Below are positions 36,961 through 49,296 of a stretch of DNA of 64,000 bases, in pieces; position 1 is the first letter of the stretch; each line of letters starts with the position of its first letter. Source of the stretch: Triplophysa rosa. Taxonomy: Eukaryota > Chordata > Actinopteri > Cypriniformes > Nemacheilidae. Made by a program: the position numbers and the translations under genes. The notes below the pieces were generated by a model. The model was not told where the DNA came from. It searched no databases and was given only the letters and a program-made list of their open reading frames with translations. Where the stretch lies: assembly GCF_024868665.1 (NCBI RefSeq), contig NC_079902.1, forward strand, positions 15,531,154 through 15,595,153, written 5' to 3'.

Positions 36961-39879
36961 TTAAAGGCGACATGACACGGCCTTATTGTGCGTGATATTT
37001 TACTGGGCTCTTTTTCGAAGTAAAAAATAATTCTTATCAAAAAGGTATAGGTTTGTTTTGCTGACATCACTTTGTGCTATTGCCTTTGTGCATTGATATG
37101 GTAGAAAAACAAGCGATTTAGTCAAACCTAGAATAATTTTATTTGGTTTATCCTATTATTTGGATTACACAGTTTTCTGATTTGTTTCTATGTTTATAGC
37201 TTCATTTATTGTTACAGTGGTCTGTTTTGATCGCACTTTTTTGAAATAAAATATACAGTATTTGAAATGTGACTGTGTATAAATACTTGACTGTACCTCC
37301 ATTATCTCTACAGTAGTTTAATGTTCATAGAAATGTAAGTGATGAAGACCTATTTAGTCTTTTCACTTCGCTTGCGTGTTTTCAAACCAAAGCATATTTG
37401 TGAATGCAACGACAAGATAACATGTGTGGTCTATTCCTCTTCAGGATCATTTCCATGTATAAATGGTGCACAAACCAGGAAAGAATAAATTATGCATTTT
37501 CTATACACGCTCAGAGCATGTGTAGCGGGTTTGCGTGAGCCTGACGTGTACAGTCATAACCGCACCTGAGTCGTCGATAAAGCAGCTCACCTGCTGCTTA
37601 AAACCCTGGAACATCTGCTCTCACTTCATTACCGCCAACATCCTGTCATACATTCTGAGAATTCTTCTTTCTTTCCTCTTCTCTTTATCTCTCTCCGCCT
37701 GTGTTTTGAGCTGGGAGGTTGTGCGAACGAGAAAACAGTATGATAAACAGATCACCAACAATAGTATGAAATGCCAGCCCTCATTTGCTTGTACAAAGAA
37801 ACAAGCTTGTGTATTCCCTCTTGTACTCCGCCATTTCTCTCTCTCTATTGTTTCTGGATCTGAATCAGGCCGAGCAGGATCTCTGGATGCCTGGAAAAAC
37901 CCAGCAGACCGGCCTGCGACAGGAGAGAGCATTCAGAGCGTCCTTCAAAAACAGCATCTTTCATTCCAGCACACAAAAATGCCAGGACGCAGGAGGAGAA
38001 TTGGGGTCAGCCTTAGCTTTAAAGCTTGTGTTCTCAGAACTGCCCATCTGAAACAAAATCACAATTCTCGCAGAGCGTTTTACCCCCCACGACTGCCGGG
38101 CCGCCGGACTCGGCTCAGCCAAATCAAGCACACCAACGGGAACAGACGAGATGGACAGACCGACGGTGTGCAGCGCCTTAAAAATCACAGCTAACCAAGC
38201 ATTGCGTTTTGCCTCGTTAAAGATCCAGTTGTTGTTGTCTCCGTGATTCGTTGGACCTTCCTTTTGATGGTGGTGTTGAATGTTATGGCTGTGTTTTATC
38301 GCAGATGCATACCAGCCTTTTGTAGTTTCCAAAACCTGAGAATTACAAACAGAGCAATGTGACTAGAAACACAATTTATAAGTGCTCTCGGTTTGATGAA
38401 GTAAAAGTGAGGAGCGGAGAGAAGAAGCCCCTTAGGCCACCTTTACCTCTCGTGATAGAGAGGAGTACGCAGTGTATATTTCACATACTTCCCCCCCCTC
38501 CCCTTGACACACTCCCTATTGTTTTTATTTGTTGTTTCGCTTTTTTATGTAGTTATTGCGCCAACACATTCTGCACCGAATCTTTGAGAAGGGAAAACAA
38601 AGCCTGCTGGGATCAATGCTTTCCCGATGTCAATAGACTTGTCAAAGGTTTATGAATCTGTAGGAACATACAACTTGAGTCAGTTTGTGTGGGGGGGGCA
38701 ATTAGAGGCGTCTAGGCAAAAACTGAAGTTGTCTCGGTTTTGTTTGTATTGGAGGCTCTGAAGTGCTGTGTTTTCCACCCACTACGTTTCTGCTGGCAGA
38801 CTTCGCTTGTTCCTGGACATCCCTCATTAACATGTTTTCAGGCACCGAGCTAAATCCGCTAAAGCAAACCTAAGGCTTTGATAGTTCTCCCAGTATTCTA
38901 TCCGATTCATCTTTACCGTGGCTTGGTAGATTGACAGAAAAGTCGGTGCAGCGCAACCAAAATTTGATCGCTCACATAATACTCAAATATCATTATTTAC
39001 AAATACCATGAATTTATTGCCAATTTTGTAATAATAAATTCTGACTTTTCTTTGGGTAAGCGAGTTGATGTGCAGCCTTGAAGCTGTCACACTAGATGAT
39101 GACTGTTAACGGACGCTTCTTGTCCAGACAGTGGTAGAAATAAACCGAGATTGTGCCAAAATGCAGCCAAGGTTAATTCCTTTGTGATGGTTCAGTATCA
39201 ACAGAGGAGGGGGATAAATGGGGACACATCATTACCCAGCGTACCTGTGGGCTTGGACTCCCGCCGCTGAGGTTAACTAGTTTGGTTGCTCAACTCCAGT
39301 TGGCATGGCTACCATCTCCAGGGTTAGCAGCCCGCCTCCTTCTGCTGATCCCCAACCGCTTTCTGTTAAAAATGCCAGCCCACTCTTGAGCCCAAGACTA
39401 AACACTATTGAACACAGAACCTCTGCCTGCAAGTTTGGTAGTCATCAGGTCTTTGTAACCTAGCAGGCTAGTTTTGTTGGCAGGGGTTTTTGTTACTATC
39501 ATGATGGATGATTCTTTCTGAAGGCATTAGGTGGTGTATTTATCATGTTTCAAGTTGTGGGGGTCTTATATACTAGTGCATATTCCTACATCCATGAGGA
39601 GACAAGGGGGTATCTTGGGAAGAAATAAGAAATTGTCTTAAGGTGAGAAGAGATGCGCTAGCTGGCTGTTGAAAGGTCACACCTGTCATTTCTTTGCATG
39701 CTGGGTAGAAGATCAGCTACTTGCCTTAACATGATGTACAGTGACACCGCACACCATCGCTTTATGTAGAGAACCGTGTGCATGTGTTATAACATTATCT
39801 TCCACCCAACCCTGACACACATTTACTAACCAGATAACATGCACTTTCTATTTAAAGCACTGGCAAATTAACAGCAACG
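36961..39879. other. Intron stretch; contains the window's longest open frame, judged non-coding
   Basis: The 219-codon frame at 37535-38194 (+) starts at a GTG, has low-complexity Ser/Leu-rich and Arg-rich parts, and is overlapped by 88-123-codon frames in other frames on both strands. No domain, signal or splice pattern supports it. The rest is repeat-poor intron. Confidence 0.5.
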
Positions 39880-40660
39880 TGCAAATTGGATATCGAGGAA
39901 GGCTCGTTCGTTTCCCTCGTCTCATTCGTTAACAAATCGCACAGCACCCTAACAAAGAGTAATTATCTCACCTGCTTTCACTTAGTCCGACTGTTCGGTC
40001 TCTCTGAACGAGAGCCTCCATCTTATTTCAGCGTGTCCTACTTCGGTACCCGAGCAGAGAGCAACGCAGGAGCTCCCAGACCTCGCCACGAATCCACGGG
40101 AGGTCCCTAAGCCACCCCGCGCCGGCTGCAGCACAGGCAAATTGCCACAGCTGAGACAAGTCTCCATTCAACAGGCTAATTAATCTTGCTTTGTAAGAGT
40201 AGTCATGCCAGAACCTCCCTGGGCCAGGCTGCTGATGCAGGCCTTCTGAAGTTTGGAGGCTTCGTTTATGGGCAGTTAAAGATCCCCCGTCTGTTATTAG
40301 GTGGGAGCGGGCAGAGTGGCCGTGATGAATAGGTATTTCAAACGCTATTGAATGGACAGAGAAGTGAGGTGGAAGCGATTTAATGGTGCGGATGAGAAGA
40401 GAAACAGCTCGTGTTTGCTCAGATCTCAGGCTGAATGAAGCCAATAATGCTGATTTGGACAGAGGGTCTTAAGAAAAACCGACAGTCTTTGCTCCCGGTT
40501 TGCTGTAGCTTGCCGCTTTGAGATACGGCGGTGCACGCTGTCGGCGTCATCCGCAAATGAGCTCGGAGGCGATGATGAATATCTGCTCTTTAATAGCTAT
40601 TGTGTTTTTCTGACTTGACACCTCTTTAGCATTTTAAATTGATTCCTCTCTGTGGAAAAC
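39880..40660. promoter_or_regulatory. Candidate conserved non-coding block
   Basis: Contains CAACAGGCTAATTAATCTTG near 40169, CCGTCTGTTATTAGGTGGG near 40288, and TTTAATAGCTATTGTG near 40590, in an even-composition segment without repeats. An open frame on the minus strand (40028-40444) overlaps but shows no recognisable domain. Confidence 0.35.
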
Positions 40661-41695
40661 AGTGGTGAGACCAAACAAACATGACCCTCTTTGGTTATGT
40701 GAGATAAATAATGCCGTCTACCCAGAGCAATTAAGGTTGGCTGTAAAGATTTTTTGGGCCACTGCTTTGTGTATGCGAGTTATTAAAAAGCGGTTTGCAC
40801 ACAACACTGTAAACATAGCTTCGATTTTGTCTGTCTGCCTGTACGTATGGGTTTAAGAGCTGAATTCAGATTCAGTGGGATTTATTAGAATGGTACAACG
40901 GTAAATACACACAAATGTAGATATATATACAGAGTAAAGGGAATATATTTAATTGGGGGAGCAGTTTTTAATGGTTAGTTATTATAGAATTTTCAATAAA
41001 AATACAGAATAATAATGTAGGTTTTTAAGAGCGTTGAAACGTTAGATGAAAAGGTTTCAGCTTCTTTGAAAAATGATATAATTTACATATCTTAAAATAA
41101 AACATTTTAGGAAATTAGGTAGGAATTTAAGGGGTTGTTAGATTTGTTAAAACTGGGCAAAGGATTTTAAGTTTCCGTCATGGTTTGCATAAGACTGCAT
41201 TTGGAGAGTAATGTTTTTAATTAAGTGTTGTTTTATGCATAGCTGCGGGAACGTATTTTGATCAGTGTTTGCTGCAGGGTGGTTGTTGTTTTTTTGCCTG
41301 GGCAGAAGTTATGACTGCCATGGGCGAGCCGCTTAAGTTTAATGTTAATAAATAACGGAGGCAAAAATTAGTTGCTTCCGAGAATAAAGAAGGATGCCAG
41401 TGTGATTGTAGGATACAGCATAAAAACAAACACATAAACGCATGTTATATGTATGCCTATAGCCTAAGCACAATCTGTTGTACGAAACTTGCTGCGCGGT
41501 GGCAGCTTAACCACCCAAACATCAACCTATAATAAACCATGGGAAAACCAGTCACGCGATTAAACACAACTGCATGCTGCACGGCGACAACACATAGAAA
41601 TCAATCTGTAATGTTACACATTCTGCCTGTAGACCTAGCCACAATCTCAAGTAAAGAAATAACTGTCTTACATTACTGCTGGCATGCATGCAAAG

Positions 41696-42445
41696 TAGGG
41701 TTGTCACGGTACCATAAACATGTCTTACGATGCTATACCAGCTGAAGTATCTCGATACCAAGTAGTATCACGATGCTGTGCCATATAATTCAAATCTATA
41801 CAACAAACACAGATTTAGATTTACTAACATTTTGTATTTACTATAGTAAACTGTATTATACTGTGCACTAGAATATGTTGTTGTATTAACTGTAGTAATT
41901 GGATAAATTGTAGCAAATACATTTACATTTAGTCATTTGTAAATACTATAAATACTGTAGTATACTTAAATATTTACTATGATAAGACTCAAAAACACTA
42001 GTATCTATGAGTTTTAATAGTTTACTGTAGTAAATACTAAAGTACACTAGATCATTTTTCACGTAGGAACTAATTCAAATGTTGGACAAATTTAATTGAT
42101 ACAGCAGTCTTTATAAAGGGAAATATTAGGCTTACTTTAAATGCAGAACTAAAACGGACAGTAGGTGGCGTCAATTTTCCACTGAGATAGTGAATCATTT
42201 AACCAACTCTTTCAAAACGCCAATTTGAATCATTAACTCGTCCGAGACATTCAAAACACACATTCATATTGGAGATAAACACCGCAAAAAGGCAGATGTA
42301 AGTGTTCAAATAAATATTAATGCGCATATGCAACATTAACTACGGTACTACGATACTACCGTTTCAAAAATAGAGAGGCATCGCGGGTATTTTGAAGCTT
42401 TAGCATCACGATGCTACCGTAGCACCGGTACACCGTGCAACCCTA
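41696..42445. mobile_element. hAT-like element, 750 bp
   Basis: Termini TAGGGTTGTCACGGTACC and GGTACACCGTGCAACCCTA are imperfect inverted repeats. The 8-bp target repeat ATGCAAAG is exact at 41688-41695 and 42446-42453. The sub-terminal regions have TACGATGCTA / TAGCATCACGATGCTACCG motifs. The AT-rich core carries many TACTATAGTAAA-like words and no reading frame of note. Confidence 0.9.
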
Positions 42446-42632
42446 ATGCAAAGTCCCAAAGTGGCCTTTCTTTCTGAGTTGATGCTGATGAAGTCCTACA
42501 TGAGGACATTAATGTTCAGTAAAAAAAGTCTGAAATTCATTTTTGTGCCATATGGACAAGACCGCTCGTGACACTTGACCTTCACTAACGAAGTGATGTC
42601 ATGAGACACTTGTGTTGTCATTGTAACAGTAA

Positions 42633-43099
42633 TAGGGATGTAACGATTCACTGTGAGCCGGTTGAAAATTGGTTATAATGAGTGACGATTCAAATCGGTT
42701 GAGGTGTGAACTGAATCGCAATACATTTTTTGAACAGCAGGGGCCGCTATTTTCACTGCAAATCTAAACGTGGACATGCTGATATTTCTTAAGTGCAAAA
42801 AAATCCAAGAAAAGCTCAGACAGTATTAGTTTGTTTATATTAAAGAGACTTTTTCTATTATTAATTTGTTATAAAATTGCAGTTTAGTTTTGTTATTTAA
42901 AATAAAACATTATTTTATTATACAAAGAAACGTGAAGCATTTAAGAAATAATGCAAGGGAAGTTGTTCATTTCTAATTTGTTTCAACTCATTTTGTAAAA
43001 ATAAATCGTGAGTAAATCGTGAATAAATCGTGAATAAATCGCATCGTGAGATCAGAATCGTGACTCGCATCGTGAGCTGAGTGAATCGTTACATCCCTA
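42633..43099. mobile_element. hAT-like element, 467 bp, 20-bp perfect inverted ends
   Basis: TAGGGATGTAACGATTCACT and its exact inverse AGTGAATCGTTACATCCCTA bound the element. AACAGTAA is duplicated exactly at 42625-42632 and 43100-43107. Towards the right end there are repeated GAATAAATCGTG words (about 43005-43045), probably binding repeats or a slipped duplication. Non-coding. Confidence 0.92.
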
Positions 43100-43550
43100 A
43101 ACAGTAACGTTATTAAAACAAAAACAGTAATGTCATTAATGTTTTCAATAGATATTCGTGAATAGACACTTTAATAAAATGTATTATATTTATTTTTGAC
43201 AAAACATATTCATTTACGGAGTGTCTGTTTACACTGAGTACAAAGAGCCAGCCCAAGGCAGCAATGCTTTTTACTCTAACCAAAAATAGCTGTATTTTCT
43301 TTGGATAAAGTAGAAACAGTGGTTAGATGCTATTGATACTTATAAATAGTGGCAGATAACGTTACTATTTTTACCATTAAACATTATGCAATAATAACAG
43401 AGTGTAAATCATATTTATAAAAATTATTAAAATGATGGCAACTTATTGAGATATTAAAGCCCTACACCCCTAACCTTACCCTAAACCTTAACTTTAAATA
43501 TTGTCTTATTGTCTTATTGTATTGATCTGTATTGTAATTGAAAATTCTTT

Positions 43551-43705
43551 CCTGTGGCTCAGTGGATAGAGCATGGCGCTAGCAACACCAAGGTAATGGG
43601 TTCAATCCCAGGGATTGCACATACTTAGAAAACAAATGTATAGTATAATGCAATGTAAGTCGCTTTGGATAAAAGCGTCTGCCAAATGCACAAATGTAAA
43701 TGTAA
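43551..43705 (+). mobile_element. tRNA-derived SINE with L2-type stem-loop tail
   Basis: The head has an A box (TGGCTCAGTGG, 43555-43565) and a B box (GGTTCAATCCC, 43599-43609) spaced as in a tRNA. The tail contains CGCTTTGGATAAAAGCG (43661-43677), a small stem-loop, and ends in ATGTAAATGTAA repeats. Known: this tail is shared with L2-clade LINEs of fish, which supply the reverse transcriptase. The copy is short and looks fairly intact. Confidence 0.85.
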
Positions 43706-44123
43706 GAAAAGGTAAAAGAGCTATTTGAGTGAGAGTTGGATTAGAACCCCGGTCTCCAGAGCCACGCTATACAAACTCTTTACGCCACTGGAGTCGCCGT
43801 TTGAAATAGCGTCGTTCTTACACTTTCTCTATTCCAATCACATATTGGTGGGCGGACCTAGTGCAAATAGTCTCTGCCGTTATTTATTTATTTTTGACAC
43901 TGTTTCAGTTTTTCTTTCGCTCGACTCAAGTGGGCAGCGGCTATGGTTTTATGTGCTTTTTAGTATCGAGAAACACTTGTGTTTATTTTTCGTTTATCTT
44001 TGATATGTAGAAGAGTTTGTAATATTTATGTGATTTGAGGTAACCATTGTACAGAAGAGCATTGCCTGCTTAGTCTGTTGCCGGTTACATGTTTGAACTT
44101 GACTTTCTGTTGAGCTCTGTTAA

Positions 44124-44340
44124 AGAGTTCACCCAAAAATGAAAATTCTGTCACCATTTACTCACCCTCAAGTTGTTCCAAACCTGTATACATTTCTTCA
44201 AAGAAAGATATTTGGAAGAATGTTAGCAATTTTCAGTTCTGGGACATCATTCATTACCATTTTAATTTGTCCTACTATGGTAGTCATCTCCCATTGGATA
44301 TGATGCATGACAATTTTTGAAAAACATTTTTGTGTAAAGG
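44124..44340. mobile_element. T2/Kolobok-like MITE, 5' part
   Basis: A TTAA at 44120-44123 precedes AGAGTTCACCCAAAAATGAA, then the family order ATTTACTCACCCTCAAGTTG and GTTCCAAACCTGTATACATT. The right end decays after about 44300 and lacks a clear GGGTGAACTATCCCT terminus. Confidence 0.65.
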
Positions 44341-45848
44341 TTGGAATTGAAAAGGATTATAAAGGTTAGAATTGAAATCAAAAGCACAGGGGATAACCAA
44401 AATAAGTTCAGAAATATAAGTATTTATTTTTTATGAATTCAGAGTTGATTTGTCTAATTTGTGTTGGCAGGTCCAAGGTTTATTAAGCTTTATGTCAACA
44501 TGTCTTTGCGAACACGCGTCATCTTGAAGACTCATCAAGGTCAAGATCAGAGCTGTTTCAAGGGTGAATGATTAAGTATATAAAAAATAAACTTTAACTT
44601 AGTTAAGTAGTTAAATGTGTCTTGAATTGAAAATCACCCACAATTTAAAAATAAAAATATATATGTATCTGTTCTCTGTCATGGAGATTCAGCTGAATCC
44701 AGGGTGTCTTTCAGTAAGAGAGAAGCTTCACCTGCTCAGATGTGGTGTCATTAATCACCACCGTCCTTTTGCCTGAGCAGTTCAGCAGCCAAACGTCAGG
44801 CCAGTGTCACACACACATCTCATCCCGGCAGGAACACCACCCGGCCGTTAGCAGTTAACTCAAGGGGCTCTGTTTAGCCCTCACTAAAAGTTCCCCAAGT
44901 TCACCACCACCACCACAGGCTTCTTCTGTTCCTGTTCATCTCTGTCTCCCTCTCTCCATCTCTTCCTCCATCTCCACACCAATTCTCTCGGGCACCCCAG
45001 CTGCTCAGCTGTCAATTTTTCAGTGATGGACTCTAAACTAAGTTACTGTTCTAGTTGGAGTTCATCTCTTTCTTTCAGCCTTCCCGTTAAATCTAAAATG
45101 TGAGGCATCGGCTCATTTGCGGTAAACACACAATAAGAACGGCTGGTCCATTTGTTAAGTGTAGATTGTGTGTTTTTTTTAACCGTCGGTTCACATCAGA
45201 CTGTGATGCTCATTTATTTCCTCCCTCACGTCTCCCTGCTTGGTGAAACTGTTTGGGTGGCGCTGCTTCTCCGTTGTCTGCAGGAGTCAGTTCATTAGAC
45301 CCATATGCTAGAATCAATTCAGCAGAGACTCCAGGCTGAGCCCAAATGAGATCGGCTGTGATTTACCTTTTAAATGGGGCTCTTGTTTACACAGCTATGA
45401 CACCAGGTAAATATGCTAAAATATTGAGCTCGACTTGATTGGGCTCCGCTTGCCCTTCAAGGTGCTAGCGAAGTTAGCCAAGAAAACTTGCCTATATTCT
45501 CTTTCACGTGTATTGAAAGGGAAAGTCCATGCAGACCTTTTTAAGACTATGAGCTCCATTGACTGCCCTTTGCAATTGATTGACCAAAGGATGAAATAAG
45601 CACTCGTCTATGTGGTGTAGGGGGATCACCGTGAAAGCCTTTTCTTCTCTGGCCTTTGTCTGCATGCAGGCAACAGCATTTATATGGATAATAAATTCAG
45701 CAGTAAAATAAACTTTCATGCTGGTTTTTGCTGGCCAAAGAAAGGTGTTAATGTGCAGTCTGGGCATTTGTCTCAGGTGTCTTATTCTCTCTGCGGTTGT
45801 GTTTAAAAGTAGCAACAATACTAAGATAACTGCATATTTCGGTAATGC
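44341..45848. other. Intron stretch without recognisable features
   Basis: AT-rich at first, then CA/CT-rich around 44780-45000 (CACCACCACCACCACAGG near 44903). Nothing that reads as exon or transposon. Confidence 0.45.
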
Positions 45849-45850
45849 TA

Positions 45851-46428
45851 CACTCTTAAAAAAACGTGTTAAATATTATCACATTTTCTGTATTACAGAT
45901 TTTTAACACATTATGTGTAATTTAAACACACGGTGTCATTTTGTGTTTATTGTGCATTAAATAAATAAAAGGGACAACGCAAGTTTGAGTTAAAAGTAAC
46001 TAGAGATGCACCAATACTAGATTTTTCCACCGATACAGATAGCTGATTATTCAGAGAGATATCTGCTGATGCCAATTCTGAAGATTAAATAAATATTTCT
46101 TAACTTTCTGAATGTAATTAATTCATATAATGACTATTAATGTGGAACATCAAACTGGTGATTTTCTATATACAGAGCACAAATTCATTGCATTTTCCTG
46201 TCCTCTTTTGATTGACAGGATACAGTATATCGGCACTGATCATTGGCTGTTTTTCAACTATAGGCCGATAGTGTGAAAATTTGCTTTAACAACGGATACC
46301 GATTGTTGGCTGATATATCAGTGCATCTCTAAAAGTAACACAAAGTATATATTGTCTTTAACTAGACACAGACATATGTTAAATTAAGAACTGATTGTGT
46401 TGTTTTAAACACAACAGTTTTTAGAGTG
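45851..46428. mobile_element. TA-flanked MITE (Tc1/mariner-like target), interrupted by a hAT
   Basis: The left end CACTCTTAAAAAAACGTGTT and right end AACAGTTTTTAGAGTG are inverted repeats with TA on both outer sides (45849-45850 and 46429-46430). AAACACA and TGTGTT words recur symmetrically inside. Removing the nested 331-bp hAT and one copy of its 8-bp target leaves about 240 bp. The superfamily is inferred only from the TA target. Confidence 0.6.
46001..46331. mobile_element. hAT-like element nested in the TA-flanked MITE
   Basis: Inverted ends TAGAGATGCAC / GTGCATCTCTA. The exact 8-bp target repeat AAAGTAAC lies at 45993-46000 and 46332-46339. The sub-terminal regions have CCGATA and TATCGGC words. 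331 bp, non-coding. Confidence 0.9.
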
Positions 46429-47462
46429 TATATGATTGTTTTGTAATAGAGTGAGCTTTCAAAAAAGAAAACAACAAATTTTAGATGTTTGTGTGCTGGT
46501 TTTCCGGCTCCAGAGGTTTAATTGTCATCTACAGAAAGCAAAGTAAACTTTGCATAATTGATTTTTTAAGTGTTTTTTGGGGGGCAGCATACTATGTTTA
46601 AATGTTGTAAGACAAAACTTCTTAGATCCTGCACTGTCTTTGCGGATTGTATTTGTGAACATTTTTCATTTACTCTCTCAAACTGATTGAGTTTGTAATT
46701 TACAGCACGGCTTCATATTCCATGCATTCCCCAAACATGCTGCTCCTTTTATGTGTGATGTGTAGCCAAATACAACCGCTGTGATTTTTCTCAGTAGACC
46801 AACTGTTGTCTTTAGTCTTTGCTTTCACCTGACAAGCTTTAAGCTGGGTGGCAGAACTGATGAAGTGATCTTAATATTGTTTCTTGCATCAAGATCCAGG
46901 AAAGGCATCTCACACCTTGCTGCGTCTCCATTTTCTTTCTCTCAATAAGGGACCGATGAGACAGAGTGACTTGTTAGTCGTCCTTATCCTCAAAGTGACA
47001 GATGTCCCTCCTGTTAGGCATTAATTAGTTTCTAATTGAAAGGGTTGATTAAAATGCAAGAAATCTTGTTTGTGAGCTTAAAACATTCACAGTACCGCTG
47101 AGCTACTAAGAGCTGGACATGATTATTAAAGACAGACGAAAAAAGGTCAAGTTTTGCTCTCTGACTCAAACACGCTTAACCACAACTTTAAACTGCTTAT
47201 GATGGGATTTTGTCAAAAAGTGTTAGAATAGAACAATTCGTAAGATATTCTTTTACTGTATTTCTTATTAATCTATTGTTTTAAGACCTTTTTAAATTAT
47301 ATATTTAAGGTGCCAAATAGGGGTGTGCATCTGCACTGGTCTCACGGTTCGATTATGATGTCAAGGATTCGATTCGATGTTGCAATGCATCACGATTGTG
47401 TTGCATCATCAATTTTAAATATTACCGCACGAGTAAGTCTGTCTCCCTCCCTCACACTTTAA

Positions 47463-48000
47463 CACTGAGTGCGTTTACATGCACAGTCTTACTCCGATTA
47501 CGCTTAATAAGTGTAAAACGGTTTTCTTTTATCGGGGAAAGCTTATAAACGGCGTCAGCAAAACCTGCTCGGCAGAGGTAGTTTTTTGCCCATTACTCCG
47601 ATTTCGCGCTGCACGTAAACTCCTTTACCGGTTTTCTCTCAGTTTTGTTTATGTGCGCATGTCTGACAGCGCTATAGTAAAAGTCCCAAACGGAAGTTAT
47701 AGTAAAATAAAGTGTACAAGTCCGCTCTAGAATCTTGCAGTTGTTGTAGAAACGTCAAAATGAAGAACTATTGTTGCATATGCAGGTACTGCAGACATGA
47801 GAGGAGATACAAAAATACAGCTTCTGACCGTTTTCCCGCTGCATTTTTAATTACAAAACAGACTATTAACGATGACGTCACTGCACGTGAGAAACCCGGC
47901 AAGTCTCTTACTGTGCATGTAAACACGTGAAAACAGGTTTCTTTTTAAGCTGATTTTTGATAGATATCTGTTTATTTTGTGCATGTAAACGCACCCAATG
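47463..48000. mobile_element. Nested element with GTGCGTTTACATGCACA inverted ends
   Basis: CACTGAGTGCGTTTACATGC at the left is mirrored by GCATGTAAACGCACCCAATG at the right, about 23 bp with two mismatches. The interior repeats the theme (CACGTAAAC near 47612, GCATGTAAACACGTG near 47915). No target duplication could be made out. Confidence 0.65.
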
Positions 48001-48460
48001 TCTACATCGCACGCCAGCGGTGCTGTGAGACACGACAAAGACAACAGAAACTATTAAGAACAAGGCGCTTGTGGCACCGCATCCAGTGGGGACGGAATTT
48101 CTGTATATAATAGTCTTTTTTCAGGTCGCGCCGCCCGCGTGCAGTGTAGACAAGTTGTAACTGTTGCAGCTCTTTCTGGTCAAAGCCTCGAATATACGGT
48201 TTTGTGGTACACGAATTAAGTGTTTGGCACGAGTAAATTACATACAAAGTCAATGCAAAGATGCGCATAGACGCGAACTCGCGGCAGGCGGTGCAAATGA
48301 CGCGAATCGGGTGGCGCGTTTGAGAATTTTCAACTGGAGCTATGAATTCGCGCGAATAGTTTTCACGTCACTCACGCGAAAATAACGAACTTTTCCCGCG
48401 AGTAATAAAGAGCGTGGAACGCGATTGCTCGCGTTTGGTGTGAACGCAGTATGAAGCCCA
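48001..48460. repeat. CG-rich, probably transposon-derived segment between the two nested elements
   Basis: Many CGCGAA / TTCGCG words (for example around 48265-48320 and 48345-48440) and a strongly different base composition from the surrounding intron. It sits inside the composite element. I could not define termini or a reading frame. Confidence 0.4.
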
Positions 48461-48720
48461 TTGCACATTGAGTCCGAAATTTGCGTCCGAAATTTCCGCA
48501 CGTTAAAAAATAAATACGACCTCACGTTGTGTCAATCACATTTACACACTGCCTCCGATATTTTCGTCCGTCATAAAAAAATTCTTACCGGGTTCGATTT
48601 TCTGCGTTTTTTGCATCCGTCAAGCATTTTGAGTGGCCTTTTTTAACAATTCAGAGACACCGTACAAACGAGAGCCTAATACGAAAAAACGCATACGAAA
48701 ATTTCGGACTGTATGTGCAA
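48461..48720. mobile_element. Nested 260-bp element with TTGCACAT..AGTCCGAAATTT ends
   Basis: TTGCACATTGAGTCCGAAAT at the left and ATTTCGGACTGTATGTGCAA at the right are inverted repeats of about 24 bp with two or three mismatches. Inside, CCGAAATTT and TTTTCGTCCGT words recur. No target duplication was recognised. Confidence 0.65.
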
Positions 48721-49296
48721 AGACCTTTAGACTTTATCATGTCGAACAAGCGCTTCATCTTAAACAACTTTAAACTGCGGTTCAAAGTTCAAAAATACAT
48801 GAAAATGCGCTTTATTTACAGTACACGCAGCTTCCTCCGCGCACACACTCATCTGAACTTGCCAGAAAGATATGATGTTTAATTGCATGTTATAATAATC
48901 AATTACTGTTGTATATGTTATGTTGTATGCATCGATGCAGTAATCGTTCACATCTGCATCGCGATGCATCGTAAAATCAATTATTTTGACAGCCCTAGTG
49001 CCTAATGCAAATCATTTAATTTCTTTTTTGGGGCAGAGCTGTCTTTGATGTACAAATATTTTATTAATGTATTCATTTGCCATGCTTATTGAGGCTGCCC
49101 TCATCTCCGGAATTTTATTTTATTTATCAGTAAACAGCCTCAAGTTGTTTGGAACAGGTTGGTTTTGTCCTCTCATCTTTCCATGAATTTCAGAGTTGCA
49201 GTGAGAGGTGTTTAGATATATCTGACTCCAGTAATGTTTTATAGATCATTTCATATTTCTAGATTAAAAAACTGAACATTTTCTTCGGAATCAATT

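Larger units (their letters stand above)
47318..48997. mobile_element. Composite hAT-like element, 1680 bp, hosting smaller elements
   Basis: Left end TAGGGGTGTGCATCTGCACTGG, right end TTTTGACAGCCCTA; the terminal TAGGG.TGT agrees. The flanks are GTGCCAAA (47310-47317) and GTGCCTAA (48998-49005), seven of eight matching. Near both ends are GATGCATCG / GCAATGCATCACGATT motifs. The middle is unusually rich in CG and is occupied by at least two further inverted-repeat elements (47463-48000 and 48461-48720). None of the short frames inside looks like a transposase. Confidence 0.72.

Noticed and set aside
37535..38194. Longest open frame in the window (219 codons, +)
   Set aside because: Starts at GTG, low-complexity composition, overlapped by frames on the other strand and in another plus frame, no domain recognised. 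Length is compatible with chance in a 64-kb window.
47479..48646. CG-rich zone with many short frames, resembling a promoter or gene
   Set aside because: Explained by nested inverted-repeat transposons inside a hAT-like shell.
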